From the NCBI RefSeq assembly GCF_052857255.1, contig NC_135497.1, forward strand, positions 350,254,799 to 350,318,798: a stretch of 64,000 nt of DNA, given 5' to 3'. The notes under the pieces are model-generated. The model saw only the letters and a list, made by a program, of their open reading frames with translations. It did no database searches and had not been told where the DNA came from. A program made the translations under genes and the position numbers. Of the stretch, positions 33,966-44,650 are shown piece after piece. How positions within the stretch are numbered: position 1 is the stretch's first letter; every line of letters begins with the position of its first letter. Source of the DNA: Amblyomma americanum (Eukaryota > Arthropoda > Arachnida > Ixodida > Ixodidae).

Positions 33966-35534
33966 AGGCTATGATTCAAGCGTTGGTACAAGAGCGCGGT
34001 GACGACGGCTGCACGCGCAGCTAGAGCGCAGTCATGTCATGGCGGTCACGTGTAACAGCTCGGAGGCAGCGGCACACTCTAACCCTCCTCTCCCGCTCCT
34101 CGGTTCAATGCCATATGAAACAAAAGCCGAACAAACTACAGAAGGCAGTAGTAAAGCTTGCGCTTTAATACTCACCGGAGTACCCTTCGATGTGAAAGTA
34201 CCGCGGTGGTGTATGGGTGGACGGCTCACGGCTCTGACAGGCTGGGCGCTCTCCCGGACATGCAGCCGCCGTGGACATCGATGTGGAGCTCGAGAGCAGT
34301 GGCCGGCATCACCTGCCTGTCCACCGCGTTTGCTGCCGCAGGGTCCGCCCGAGACGGCTAGGCCGCGGTAGAGCTCGGAGAGCGGTGGCCGCCCAGGTGA
34401 CCACCTTGCAGAGTCAATGTTGCGACCGCAGTCCCCGGGGCAGGAGCCCAGTCCTCGCTCGGTGGCGCCAGGACAACACGGAGGAGACGAGAGGCGCGGC
34501 GAAGAAGGCGACGATCCGTCTGAAGGACCAGGCGGAGCTGACTTCAGAGAGGCACTGTGCATGGCTACGTGTCGCGCAAAAAGGAACGCTAGGTGTGGTG
34601 CCTACGTGCGAATCGTCGAATACTGAAGGAGGAAGGCGCAACTCGTGCGCTCGAGCGCTTCTGCTTGTTGTACTGCCTTCTCTTCTTCGTGGCGCTTTGC
34701 GCAAGGTGCAGCTCTGGCAGGAATTAGCGGCGCTCAAACGAGCGAATTGCTAACAAAGAGACGCGCCTACGGTCGAGAATATAGTGTAAAACAGAGAAGG
34801 CATTTTTAGAGGCTCTCTAAACTAGAAAGTCTGCCTATTTTATGAAGTTGCTATCGAGCAGGTAACATTAACACCTCAAAAAGCTCTCCCGGAAGCTGAT
34901 ATGCGTACAAATCGTAGATTTTGGAGCCTTATTGTTGTCGTTAGAAGAATGTTCTTGTTGTCGTGTCCTCGAGGTTTCTCGGATTGGTGTGAAGGTAGAT
35001 GGTTCCCTAAGGAGAAAAAATAAATCCTGATTTGATTGCAAAGTAAGAGAGAACAACGCTAAAATAACTTATAATAAGCTAGTGCTCGTTGTTCGCACAA
35101 AGTAGAGACCACGCACATTGAACCACAAGCGCGTACAGAGCGGTCAGTGCTGGAAGTCAGAGAATGGCGGGTGGTCAGCCTAGTGTCATATCATGGTTGG
35201 CTACGCTGCTCTAGACGGGCGCAAAAACAGAATTTTTTACTGCTTATTGCGTAAATTGCGAAATTCAGTGATAATAGCGGGTCGTCGTACAACATCGTAA
35301 TCCGTAGCTCGCAATATCCGTCTGCGATCTGCGGTGCGAGTACGACGCTTGTTCGCAACATCCTTTTCTTGCATGTCCAAGAGGAAAATGGCGACATGCA
35401 CGCGCTTCTTCCAAGGCTGCCAGCCTATGCACTGGCACTGGTCACATTGGGGGTTTAACCTAAACACTTTTGACTAAGGTCTAACATCGTTCCCGCTTCG
35501 AGTTGTTGAGCGATTCCGTTTCGCTCTAACATTT
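33966..35534. other. Anonymous sequence with a CpG-rich segment (about 34030-34760)
   Basis: 34030-34760 is clearly GC- and CpG-richer than its surroundings. It carries long overlapping frames on both strands (up to 176 codons, minus 34562-34032), all of low-complexity Pro/Ser/Arg-rich composition without a domain. It could be a promoter-like island or an old transposon's GC-rich end. 34770-35530 shows nothing recognisable. Confidence 0.4.
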
Positions 35535-35660
35535 GCTAGCCGTCCCAATTAGCGTACTTTCAAGTCCGATTGCTTCACATAGTCCGTGGTCCCGAGTTCG
35601 ATTTTCGGGCCCGGATGAATTTTTCACCAACTGCAAAGCTTCTGTGAAAGACTTACATAG
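35535..35660 (+). repeat. Candidate tRNA-derived SINE (third type)
   Basis: GATTGCTTCACATAGTCCGT, then GGTCCCGAGTTCGATTTTCG, then GGCCCGGATGAATTTTTCAC. The B-box-like GAGTTCGATTTTC and the anticodon-arm-like stretch suggest a tRNA-derived head followed by a short body. The A box is degenerate. I rate this as a candidate only. Confidence 0.45.
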
Positions 35661-35849
35661 TTTTTTTCTTTGCCGCTGTTTCATTCCGGTGGGCGGTTTG
35701 CAATGAGTCGATCAATGTCTGTACTGCAAAAGGGTATTAGTCTGGGATAGTCGGTATATTTCGCAGGAAAATGTACAGTTTTTGCGGTAATACCTTATGT
35801 ACGTAAGGTATCGCACAACGTGAAAAAGATAGCCGGGAAAGCCGGTGTA

Positions 35850-36154
35850 ATAATAATTGGTTTTTGGGGAAAGGAAATGGCGCAGTATCTGTCTCATATA
35901 TCGTTGGACACCTGAACCGCGCCGTAAGGGAAGGGATAAAGGAGGGAGTGAAAGAAGAAAGAAGAGGTGCCGTAGTGGAGGGCTCCGGAATAATTCCGAC
36001 CACCTGGGGATCTTTAACGTGCACTGACATCGCACAACACACGGGCGCCTTAGCGTTTTTTCTCCATAAAAACGCAGTCGCCGCGGTCGGGTACGAACCC
36101 GGGAACTCCTGATCAGTTGTCGAGCGCCCTAACCACTGAGCCTCCGCGGCGGGT
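35850..36154 (-). mobile_element. Ruka-type SINE, full length, imperfect target duplication
   Basis: On the minus strand: a GGAGGCTCAGTGG head (A box), a B box with one change (GGGTACGAACCCG on the plus strand's complement), the GTTAAAGATCCCCAGGTGGT core and a 3' end in CCAAAAACCAATTATTATTA. Flanks GGAAAGCCGGTGTA (35836-35849) and GGAAATCCGGTCTA (36155-36168) match at 12 of 14 positions, a plausible aged target duplication. The Gypsy element begins 124 bp to the right. Confidence 0.87.
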
Positions 36155-36272
36155 GGAAATCCGGTCTACGAGTCGCTTTTCCGCTCCTAACAAATGGCAG
36201 CATCTTTGCAAGAAAATCATCTGTGAAAGACCGCCACCTGCCGATTGTGAGAAGAACCATGATTTCTGTTGT

Positions 36273-36278
36273 GTGCCA
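36273..36278. repeat. Target-site duplication of the Gypsy element, left copy (GTGCCA)
   Basis: GTGCCA lies immediately before the left LTR and recurs at 44645-44650 immediately after the right LTR. Six bp is at the upper end of the 4-6 bp usual for Ty3/Gypsy integration. Confidence 0.8.
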
Positions 36279-37953
36279 AGAATTGTGTAATGCCACAGCT
36301 CATAACATTGCTATGTGCTTATGTGTTAAGTTATCGGAGTTGGTAGTTAAACCTTTCTGTCATTAAGTAACACCTTCACAGGAGAGCATGCGGAGCGCAT
36401 GCAGAACCTGCCCTACTTCCTTTCGTTATCTATATTTTTGTCTGTGCCATGATCGTGCTAGAAGTGGGAGCTCCTTTGTAACTGTGGTAAATTTATTTCG
36501 TCCAGTTTGGACTAGAAAGGAGAGGCTTGGGTGCTGAGTTTCATGTTTATCTGTAAAAGAAGATCAGTGCTGCCCCTGGAGACGCCAGTTATGACAGCGG
36601 AGGCATATGGTGTTGTGCAGTGGTGTTGAGTGCAGCGAAAAGTGTTTTGTCGGACGCACTGTGCGGGGCGATTCAGAAAGACAAGGGGAGCTGCGTGGAC
36701 TCAAATGTTCGGAGAACATTCTTCTGGAGGGTGAGCGAGTGTGACATTCCTTGTGTGCTACGAGGATCCACGTTCGACGGCGCGGCGTAGACGGAGACCC
36801 AGATGACAGGCATCATCAATTACCCCAGCCATGCTCTTTGAGTGACGACCAGAACAACCGGACCCGCCGCCGCCCCGGGAAAACAGGCTTTATCCTCCCC
36901 AATTTCCGGGTACATTCCAGGACAAGGGAGCTGTCAGCGGACCAGAGCGCGCCGTACCACAGCCGACGCTATGCGCTACCGCGAAGACAACATTCTTTCC
37001 CTCCTTCCCCTTTCGACGTGGGCTATCGCCGGGAAGGCACCCACAGCTTCCCGCCGTGCCTCGTGAACAAAAGCGCATTCCCAGAAGGGCCGTGACGGAC
37101 ACCTGTCATGGCGGACAGGCAGTACTCGCCAAGAATGTGGAAAGACAGGCGCTAGTGAATTAGCTCCGAAAAGAGAGCCTGTGTATACTCTCACTTGAGA
37201 GAGAGTGGTGGCGTTTTTGTTGTTTATTTAGTTTGTATTGTTAACAGACTCTGGGTTCGAGGCTAAGCCCAACCCAAGGGGTGGTCCCCATCTCGCATGT
37301 TATTTTGGATTGGAGAATTGATGCTTTGGGCGGGCCACTGGAAATGACCGCCCTTAGTCCTTTGTTAATCAAGTGCTTAAAAGCACATGTAAACGGATGC
37401 AGTCCAGTCTGAGCTGGGGCTCCATGCTTAGCATGTAATGTGATGCTACTTAGGCACTAACCTGCCCGGTCGATGAGTAAAGTAGTGCAAAGTTTGTTCT
37501 TTTGTAAATTCAGTTCTGCTTTTTCCAGTTTAACTCTCTGTATATGTATGTTGTAAAATTATGCTCTGCTGTCATCATCTACAAGCTCGCCTCCTGTTCA
37601 TCTTCCAAGCCGAACGACACTAGAGGAAGGGTTTGTGAACCATCCTCGAAGAAACGGACGACTATTGAAATTCTACTGCAAGCACGCTCAGGACGACATC
37701 GTTCGCCAAGAGGGCCTTCAGCGCCGAAGCCCGTCGGCGTGCAGCTTCTGCCAGCAACCGCTCGAGCCCAACTCCGGAGCCACTCCATCGCCCCCATGAA
37801 GTCGTCGGCACGTAAGCTCGGACGCCCCAGCCTCTGATGTATAATCTTAATCATGTGTAATTATTGAATATACCTGTTTGTTTAAACTGAGCCATACGGT
37901 GTCTCTTTGCCTCTCCGTCCCGTGTGGACCTGCGCATTATGGGGGTCATCACA
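36279..37953 (+). repeat. Left LTR
   Basis: It begins AGAATTGTGTAATGCCACAG and ends GGGGGTCATCACA. AG at the 5' end rather than TG is also seen in some insect Gypsy families. At 1675 bp it is long. Small open frames inside it (for example 36751-37095, 37544-37837) recur in the right LTR because the LTRs are nearly identical, and have no domain. Promoter and poly(A) sites must lie here, but I cannot place them with confidence. Confidence 0.9.
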
Positions 37954-37954
37954 C

Positions 37955-37971
37955 TGGTGTCAGAAGTGGGG
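37955..37971 (+). promoter_or_regulatory. Primer binding site, tRNA-Leu type
   Basis: TGGTGTCAGAAGTGGGG starts one base after the left LTR and is complementary to the 3' end of a tRNA-Leu (acceptor ending ...TCTGACACCA). Minus-strand DNA synthesis would start here. The assignment to Leu is from general knowledge of tRNA 3' ends. Confidence 0.8.
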
Positions 37972-38096
37972 TCTCAAAAGCAAATGTCCTCTGAATGCTG
38001 TGACATTCATGACTTCAAAATTGTAATCAAAAGGGAATCACGGGACTGATTGTGGGACTTTTACCCCCATTTGAGAGGCTTGAGGCACTGGAGGGC

Positions 38097-39050
38097 ATGA
38101 AAAAAAAAATGACTGTATCTGAGGGAGCTCCCACTCCACAGCCGTCGCTCGGAGCAAGCATGCTGGCATTAGGAAGCGTCATTCCGACGTTTACGGGAGA
38201 TAAGACAGGGGTTCCAATCTGCGATTTCTTTTCCATGCTAGAAGAGATTGGGAAAATGGGGGGATGGTCCGATGCTCAAATGCTGGGAATGGCGAGGTGT
38301 AAGATGGCAGGAGCTGCTCATGATTTTGCATGGCGAGACGAAAAAGTAAAATCCACAAAATCATTTGCGGAATTTAAGAAGCTCGCGTTTGAGCATTTTG
38401 ACACTGAACCACGTCATGTGCGAGTACAGAGGTTCCGTGACGCCGGACAGATGGTAGGGGAGGACGTGCGAACGTTTGCGTCGCGGCTTCAGCGCTTAGC
38501 GCGCGATACGTTAAGCAGGGAGGAGGAAGGAGACCAGCTTAAGAAGAAATACGCGGAGGATATACTTAAAGAGGAAATGACCGCTTTGTTCGTGGCTGGT
38601 CTGCAAGACCCCTTGCGCCGGTTCGTGCTCTCGCGCAAGCCGAGCAATTTCGACCAAGCCGTGGAGGCCGCATTGGATGAGGAACAAAATGAGGCGTTAA
38701 CGACAGCCGCAGCGAGAGTACGCGTCATAGAGAGAGCGGTGCTCAACCCTGAGGTTGCTCTCTTGACAGAGCGGTTAGATCGCTTAGAACAGCTGCTATC
38801 TCAGCAGGTAGAATGCCAGGTTGAAGCGCGCGCTCAACAGCGCCCATTCGCTGGAAACCGGAGACCGCCACAAAGCTACAGGCGCGGTATGCGAGATTTT
38901 GAAGAAATCGTATGCTTCGCTTGCCAGGGTCGCGGACACATCGCCAGGTTCTGCCAAAACGTGCGCCGTGGGGAGCCACAAAGAGAAGCAGGCGAGACAC
39001 GCCCTAAGCAAGCCTACAGCGGGGTTCCAGATACCGAGTCAAAAAACTAG
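38097..39050 (+). CDS. gag: Gag polyprotein of the Gypsy element
   Basis: 317 residues from the ATG at 38097 (MKKKMTVSEGAPTPQPSLGA). The frame is open a little further upstream (38052) but without an earlier ATG. The middle (about residues 45-195) resembles the retrotransposon Gag capsid-type domain (WSDAQMLGMARCKMAGAAHD, then FAEFKKLAFEHF, then VRTFASRLQRLARDTL). The C-terminus has one zinc knuckle: Cys273, Cys276, His281, Cys286 (CFACQGRGHIARFC), which binds element RNA. Gag ends at TAG 39048-39050, directly after an A AAA AAC heptamer, so a fraction of ribosomes should shift -1 into pol. No lesion is seen; this gag appears intact. Confidence 0.9.
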   Translation: MKKKMTVSEGAPTPQPSLGASMLALGSVIPTFTGDKTGVPICDFFSMLEEIGKMGGWSDAQMLGMARCKMAGAAHDFAWRDEKVKSTKSFAEFKKLAFEHFDTEPRHVRVQRFRDAGQMVGEDVRTFASRLQRLARDTLSREEEGDQLKKKYAEDILKEEMTALFVAGLQDPLRRFVLSRKPSNFDQAVEAALDEEQNEALTTAAARVRVIERAVLNPEVALLTERLDRLEQLLSQQVECQVEARAQQRPFAGNRRPPQSYRRGMRDFEEIVCFACQGRGHIARFCQNVRRGEPQREAGETRPKQAYSGVPDTESKN

Positions 39051-39083
39051 TTAGTCCTCCCCAGCCTGAGGAGCGTGGGGAGG
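39041..39083 (+). promoter_or_regulatory. -1 programmed ribosomal frameshift signal at the gag-pol junction
   Basis: The slippery heptamer A AAA AAC (39041-39047) is correctly phased to gag (codons AAA, AAC). The gag stop TAG follows at once. After an 8-nt spacer comes a perfect 7-bp stem, CCTCCCC (39056-39062) with GGGGAGG (39077-39083), and a 14-nt loop. Pol is open in exactly the -1 frame from 39047. I see no convincing pseudoknot partner, so a simple stem-loop is likely. Confidence 0.85.
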
Positions 39084-42000
39084 GAGCAGTAGATGATGAG
39101 GTGGTGGTAGTTTGTGTGGCCGACGAGGCATGCCCTGTTGTGCGTTGCAAGTTAAATGGTTGTTGTATGGAATTGTTGATAGATACGGGGTCAAAGGTGA
39201 CATTGCTTAAGGAGAGCAGTTTTAACACGCTTCGAAGGAAGGGGGACCGCGAGGTGTTGGAAGCGTCTGGTGGTATGGCAACCAAATTTGTAGGCATAAC
39301 GGGGGATCCTCTTGGCATAAGTGGACTCTACCGGTTACACTTCTCTCTCGGCGGAATTGCATTGGAGCACCCCTGCTACGTATGCCCGGACACGGTGTCT
39401 CTGCCAAACGGAGTGTCAGGTATATTAGGGCAGGATTTTTTGAGAAAAGGGAAGGTAGTAGTCTCATTCTCTGAGGAAGAGGTTAATGCGGGCGGCTCAA
39501 AAGTTCCGTTTTTGAACAGGAGAGGGGCTGAGATTCGCATTACCGATATTGACACCCGTCAAACAGTGGGATCATTGGAGAAGGTATATTCGCGGGTTGC
39601 CGTCCGGCTGGTCGAGGAGGCGGTCGTCCTTCCTTGGTCGGAGCACATTTTGTACGCGTTTGTGCCTTCAGATGTAGAGAGCGGCGCCGTGGGAGTGCTT
39701 GAGCCGGTCGACTCTCTCAGCAATGGCCTGAAGGCAGCCGCGTGCCTCGTGACAGTTAATGACGCCCACAGAGTGCCCCTACGGGTGGTTAACTGTAGCC
39801 AGCAGCCACTGAGCCTTCCCAAGAACAAAACATTGGCTTTCTTCACCTCTGCGATAGAGCAACGTGAGCCCACCGATACGGTACTCGCAACTGTAGAGCA
39901 TGCTAGTCCTTCGGCTGCTCCAAAGGTGTCGTTCGATCTTTCTCACGTAAAATCCAGGGAGAGGGAGGCTCTGGCTGGTTTGCTGAACGACTACTCGGAG
40001 GTATTCGCCGCGTCCAACCTGGATTTGGGCTGCTGTGGCGTTATAAAGCACAGGATAGAAACCGGCACTTCATCGCCCGTTTACCAGCGTGCGTACAGGA
40101 TTCCTTACTCCCAACGTGAGGAGATGGAGCGGCAGGTGCAGGACCTGATTGATCGCGGCATTGTCGAACACTCAAAGTCACCCTGGGGAGCACCAGCACT
40201 ATTGGTGGAAAAGCCAGATGGCTCGTATCGATTGGTAGTGGACTACCGCAAACTAAATGCCGTAACTCGCATCGATCCATACCCCATCCCCAATATACAG
40301 GAGACGCTTTCTCAGCTGGGCTCTGCCAGGTACTTCACGGTAGTGGACATGGCGGCGGGATTCTGGCAGATAGCAATGGATCCGACAGATGCCGAGAAAA
40401 CGGCATTCAACACGCCCTCAGGGCACTATGAATGGAAAAGAATGCCGATGGGTCTGGCCAACAGCCCTGCTGTCTGGCAGAGAACCGCTGATGTTATCCT
40501 GGCAGGTCTTCTGGGGAGGCTGTGCTTCGTGTATATGGATGACGTTATCATATACAGTGACAGTTTTGATAACCATTTGCGCGATATTGAGCAGGTTTTG
40601 GTGCGACTAAGAGCAGCGGGTCTCAAGCTGAAGCCCTCTAAGTGCCAATTCATCAAAAACGAGGTGAAATACCTCGGGCACGTTGTTTCAGCTGACGGCG
40701 TGCGACCGGACCCTGAGAAACTAAGGTGTGTCTCGGATTTTCCATCCCCGACTAGCGTCCGCCAGGTCCGGCAGTTTCTCGGCCCGATTGGTTACTACCG
40801 AAGGCACATAGGGGAGTTCGCCAAGCTCGCTAAGCCGCTCACCGCCTTAACAGCCAAAAATGTCACCTTTCGCTGGGACGAAAACGCGGAGAATGCTTTT
40901 GGGGCCCTGAAAAGGAAGCTAATGAGTGCACCGCTGTTGCGCCACCCGGATTTTTGTTTGCCCTTCGTTATGGCCACAGATGCGTCAAAGTTCGCAGTTG
41001 GTGCCGTGCTATCTCAGGTTATCGAGGGCAAAGAACATCCCGTTGCTTTTGCTAGCCGACAGCTGAGCCCCACAGAGCAAAAGTACGGAGCTACGGAAAG
41101 GGAGTGCCTCGCCGTTGTCTGGGCAGTAAAGCACTTCAGATGCTACCTTTACGGCCGCAAATTCAAGCTAGTCACAGACTGCCATCCTCTGAAATGGGTG
41201 ATGACTGTCAGGGACCCTAGCTCGCGACTCGCTAGATGGAATCTACACCTGCAGGAATACTGCTTTGAAGTTGAGCACAAGTCAGGAAAGACACATCTGA
41301 ATGCTGATGCACTCAGCCGCACAGCTGCCGTGGCAGCTATAGATGAGTTTGTCCCCGTAGTCGACCCCGCCGAATTACGCACAGAGCAGTGCAAAGATCC
41401 TGACCTTAAGCGAATAATCGAAAGCTTAGAGGGCGCACCGTCTCACCCCGAACAGCTAGGTTATTTCATTGACAAAGACGGCACCCTGTGTCGGCGCACG
41501 AGGCCAACCAGGAAAGGGAGATTAGAGAAAACCGCTTGGGAGAGAGTTGTCATACCTCGGTCGTGGACAGAAAGGGTTCTTCGCGCGTTTCACGATGCGC
41601 CATGCGCCGGTCATTTTGGCGTAGCGAAGACACGCAGGCGTGTGGAGCGTTTGTACTTTTGGAGTGGCATGCGACAGGATGTTAGAGACTACTGTGCGAA
41701 GTGTCATTCCTGTCTCGAAAGAAAAACACCCAAGGGACGAAGACCAGCTCCAATTCAGCCGTTCTCTGAGGTTTCGGCTCCCTTCGAGCGGACAGGTATG
41801 GACATAATGGGCCCATTGCCCACGACCACTTCCGGAAACAAGTACATTTAAGTATTTGTCGATCACCTTTCAAAATACGCGGAAGCGGTAGCACTCCCAG
41901 ATCAGAAGGCAGACACGGTTGCAAGAGCATTTGTCGAACAGATCGTGCTCCGACATGGACCCCCGAGGCAACTCTTGACAGATCGGGGAACGAACTTCGT

Positions 42001-42937
42001 GTCGCAGCTAATGAGGAGAGTTTGCGAGCTGCTTAAGATCGCTAAGAAGCAGACAACACCGTACCATCCGGCTTGCAACGGCGCGGTGGAGCGACTGAAC
42101 CAAACCGTGGCCGGGTTCCTGTCGCATTTTGTTTCGCGCGACCAGCGGGACTGGGATTTGTGGCTCCCGTATGCAATGTTTGCCTACAATTCCGCAGCAC
42201 ACGAGAGCACGGGCGAATCGCCATTCTTTCTTCTCTACGGCCGAGACCCGGACCAGCCTAGTGAAGTGCCAGAGGGCCCCCGTCGTGTCCCATACGCTTC
42301 ACTGGACGACTATAAGGTGGAGCTAGAATCGCGCTTGCAAGTGGCGAGGGACATCGCAAAGGAGGCCTTAAAGAAAGCGGCGAAGCGCAGGAAGGAGGTG
42401 CACGATCGCAGTGCTAGAGACGCGCCGTTTAATGTGGGGGACAGCGTGTACATTGAAAACTGCCAAAGGCAGATTGGGCTAGCTCGTAAGTTCCAGACGA
42501 AGTGGAGAGGACCGTGCGAGGTTGTCGAGAAGCTTTCTCCGGTAAACTTCAGAGTCCGAGACGTGAACCGGCGCTTGATAAGGATACACGCAAATCGCCT
42601 CAAGTCGGCACCGGTTCAGTATTCACGAAATGAGGAAAGGGAAAGCGCGGATTTTGATGGGGACAGAAGTGAAGCGGAGCGCGCAGATAGTTCGCAAGAA
42701 ACGCCCTCTCCTGCATTTGTTCGGCAGGCGCCAGAGGTGACGGCCGGAATGCCACCGGATTTACTTCATGCATTGCTAGAAGAAGAAGCGCGCGAGGTTG
42801 CCGCGCAGATAACGCCAGGAGAGGCTCCTGCCACGAGCCCTCGCGAGTCCCAAAGCAGACAAAGGGTCACAGACTTACTTAGTATGACTCATGAAGGCCG
42901 ATATCCGCTGCGAAATCGGAAAGCTAAGTCGGACTAA
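39047..42937 (+). CDS. pol: Pol polyprotein (protease, RT, RNase H, integrase) with one in-frame stop
   Basis: It is entered by -1 frameshift from gag; there is no own ATG, and the GTG at 39101 is not needed. Counting codons from 39047: protease LLIDTGSKVTLL (Asp46); RT with LVVDYRKLNAVT and YMDD at 496-499; RNase H TDASKFAVGAVLS (Asp645); integrase zinc domain HDAPCAGH...CAKCHSC (from 849); integrase core D919, D979, E1015, a canonical D,D(35)E; then a GPY/F-like module (WRGPCEVVEKLSP) and an acidic tail with no chromodomain I can recognise. A TAA at 41849-41851 (codon 935) interrupts the integrase core, 16 residues after its first Asp. The frame is otherwise open for 1296 codons to the TAA or TAG near 42937. 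This copy is therefore expected to lack integrase activity unless the stop is read through. Confidence 0.9.
41849..41851 (+). other. Premature TAA inside the integrase core
   Basis: It lies between the first catalytic Asp (GMDIMG, codon 919) and the conserved FVDHLSKYAEA segment. The surrounding frame is continuous, so this is a single substitution-type lesion rather than a frameshift. It is likely recent, given the near-identical LTRs. Confidence 0.85.
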
Positions 42938-42969
42938 TGGCGTAAACAGAGCGGAGTTTTGAACTGGTT

Positions 42970-44644
42970 AGAATTGTGTAATGCCACAGCTCATAACATT
43001 GCTATGTGCTTATGTGTTAAGTTATCGGAGTTGGTAGTTAAACCTTTCTGTCATTAAGTAACACCTTCACAGGAGAGCATGCGGAGCGCATGCAGAACCT
43101 GCCCTACTTCCTTTCGTTATCTATATTTTTGTCTGTGCCATGATCGTGCTAGAAGTGGGAGCTCCTTTGTAACTGTGGTAAATCTATTTCGTCCAGTTTG
43201 GACTAGAAAGGAGAGGATTGGGTGCTGAGTTTCATGTTTATCTGTAAAAGAAGATCAGTGCTGCCCCTGGAGACGCCAGTTATGACAGCGGAGGCATATG
43301 GTGTTGTGCAGTGGTGTTGAGTGCAGCGAAAAGTGTTTTGTCGGACGCACTGTGCGGGGCGATTCAGAAAGACAAGGGGAGCTGCGTGGACTCAAATGTT
43401 CGGAGAACATTCTTCTGGAGGGTGAGCGAGTGTGACATTCCTTGTGTGCTACGAGGATCCACGTTCGACGGCGCGGCGTAGACGGAGACCCAGATGACAG
43501 GCATCATCAATTACCCCAGCCATGCTCTTTGAGTGACGACCAGAACAACCGGACCCGCCGCCGCCCCGGGGAAACAGGCTTTATCCTCCCCAATTTCCGG
43601 GCACATTCCAGGACAAGGGAGCTGTCAGCGGGCCAGAGCGCGCCGTACCACAGCCGACGCTATGCGCTACCGCGAAGACAGCATTCTTTCCCTCCTTCCC
43701 CTTTCGACGTGGGCTATCGCCGGGAAGGCACCCACAGCTTCCCGCCGTGCCTCGTGAACAAAAGCGCATTCCCAGAAGGGCCGTGACGGACACCTGTCAT
43801 GGCGGACAGGCAGTACTCGCCAAGAATGTGGAAAGACAGGCGCTAGTGAATTAGCTCCGAAAAGAGAGCCTGTGTATACTCTCACTTGAGAGAGAGTGGT
43901 GGCGTTTTTGTTGTTTATTTAGTTTGTATTGTTAACAGACTCTGGGTTCGAGGCTAAGCCCAACCCAAGGGGTGGTCCCCATCTCGCATGTTATTTTGGA
44001 TTGGAGAATTGATGCTTTGGGCGGGCCACTGGAAATGACCGCCCTTAGTCCTTTGTTAATCAAGTGCTTAAAAGCACATGTAAACGGATGCAGTCCAGTC
44101 TGAGCTGGGGCTCCATGCTTAGCATGTAATGTGATGCTACTTAGGCACTAACCTGCCCGGTCGATGAGTAAAGTAGTGCAAAGTTTGTTCTTTTGTAAAT
44201 TCAGTTCTGCTTTTTCCAGTTTAACTCTCTGTATATGTATGTTGTAAAATTATGCTCTGCTGTCATCATCTACAAGCTCGCCTCCTGTTCATCTTCCAAG
44301 CCGAACGACACTAGAGGAAGGGTTTGTGAACCATCCTCGAAGAAACGGACGACTATTGAAATTCTACTGCAAGCACGCTCAGGACGACATCGTTCGCCAA
44401 GAGGGCCTTCAGCGCCGAAGCCCGTCGGCGTGCAGCTTCTGCCAGCAACCGCTCGAGCCCAACTCCGGAGCCACTCCATCGCCCCCATGAAGTCGTCGGC
44501 ACGTAAGCTCGGACGCCCCAGCCTCTGATGTATAATCTTAATCATGTGTAATTATTGAATATACCTGTTTGTTTAAACTGAGCCATACGGTGTCTCTTTG
44601 CCTCTCCGTCCCGTGTGGACCTGCGCATTATGGGGGTCATCACA
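42970..44644 (+). repeat. Right LTR
   Basis: 1675 bp, matching the left LTR at a constant offset of 6691 with no indels seen and about six substitutions. It is preceded by ...GGAGTTTTGAACTGGTT without a clear polypurine tract, which is unusual for the plus-strand primer. Confidence 0.92.
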
Positions 44645-44650
44645 GTGCCA
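44645..44650. repeat. Target-site duplication of the Gypsy element, right copy (GTGCCA)
   Basis: Partner of 36273-36278. Confidence 0.8.

Larger units (their letters stand above)
36279..44644 (+). mobile_element. Young Ty3/Gypsy LTR retrotransposon (8366 bp)
   Basis: It has identical-length LTRs (1675 bp each), flanking GTGCCA repeats, a primer binding site right after the left LTR, gag, and pol in the -1 frame with the order protease, RT, RNase H, integrase. That order places it in Ty3/Gypsy. I see no env after pol: only 32 bp separate the pol stop from the right LTR. The LTRs differ at about six positions by eye (for example 36493 versus 43184), roughly 0.4%, so insertion is recent. A single stop in integrase is the only clear coding lesion. 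Confidence 0.93.

Noticed and set aside
34032..34562. 176-codon minus-strand open frame
   Set aside because: It lies in a CpG-rich segment where stops are rare on all frames. The product is low-complexity Pro/Ser/Arg-rich with no recognisable domain.
36751..37837. Open frames of 70-114 codons repeated at 43442-44528
   Set aside because: They lie within the two LTRs. Conservation reflects the LTR identity, not coding selection.
42938..42969. An env gene after pol in the Gypsy element
   Set aside because: Only 32 bp lie between the pol stop and the right LTR, so there is no room for env.
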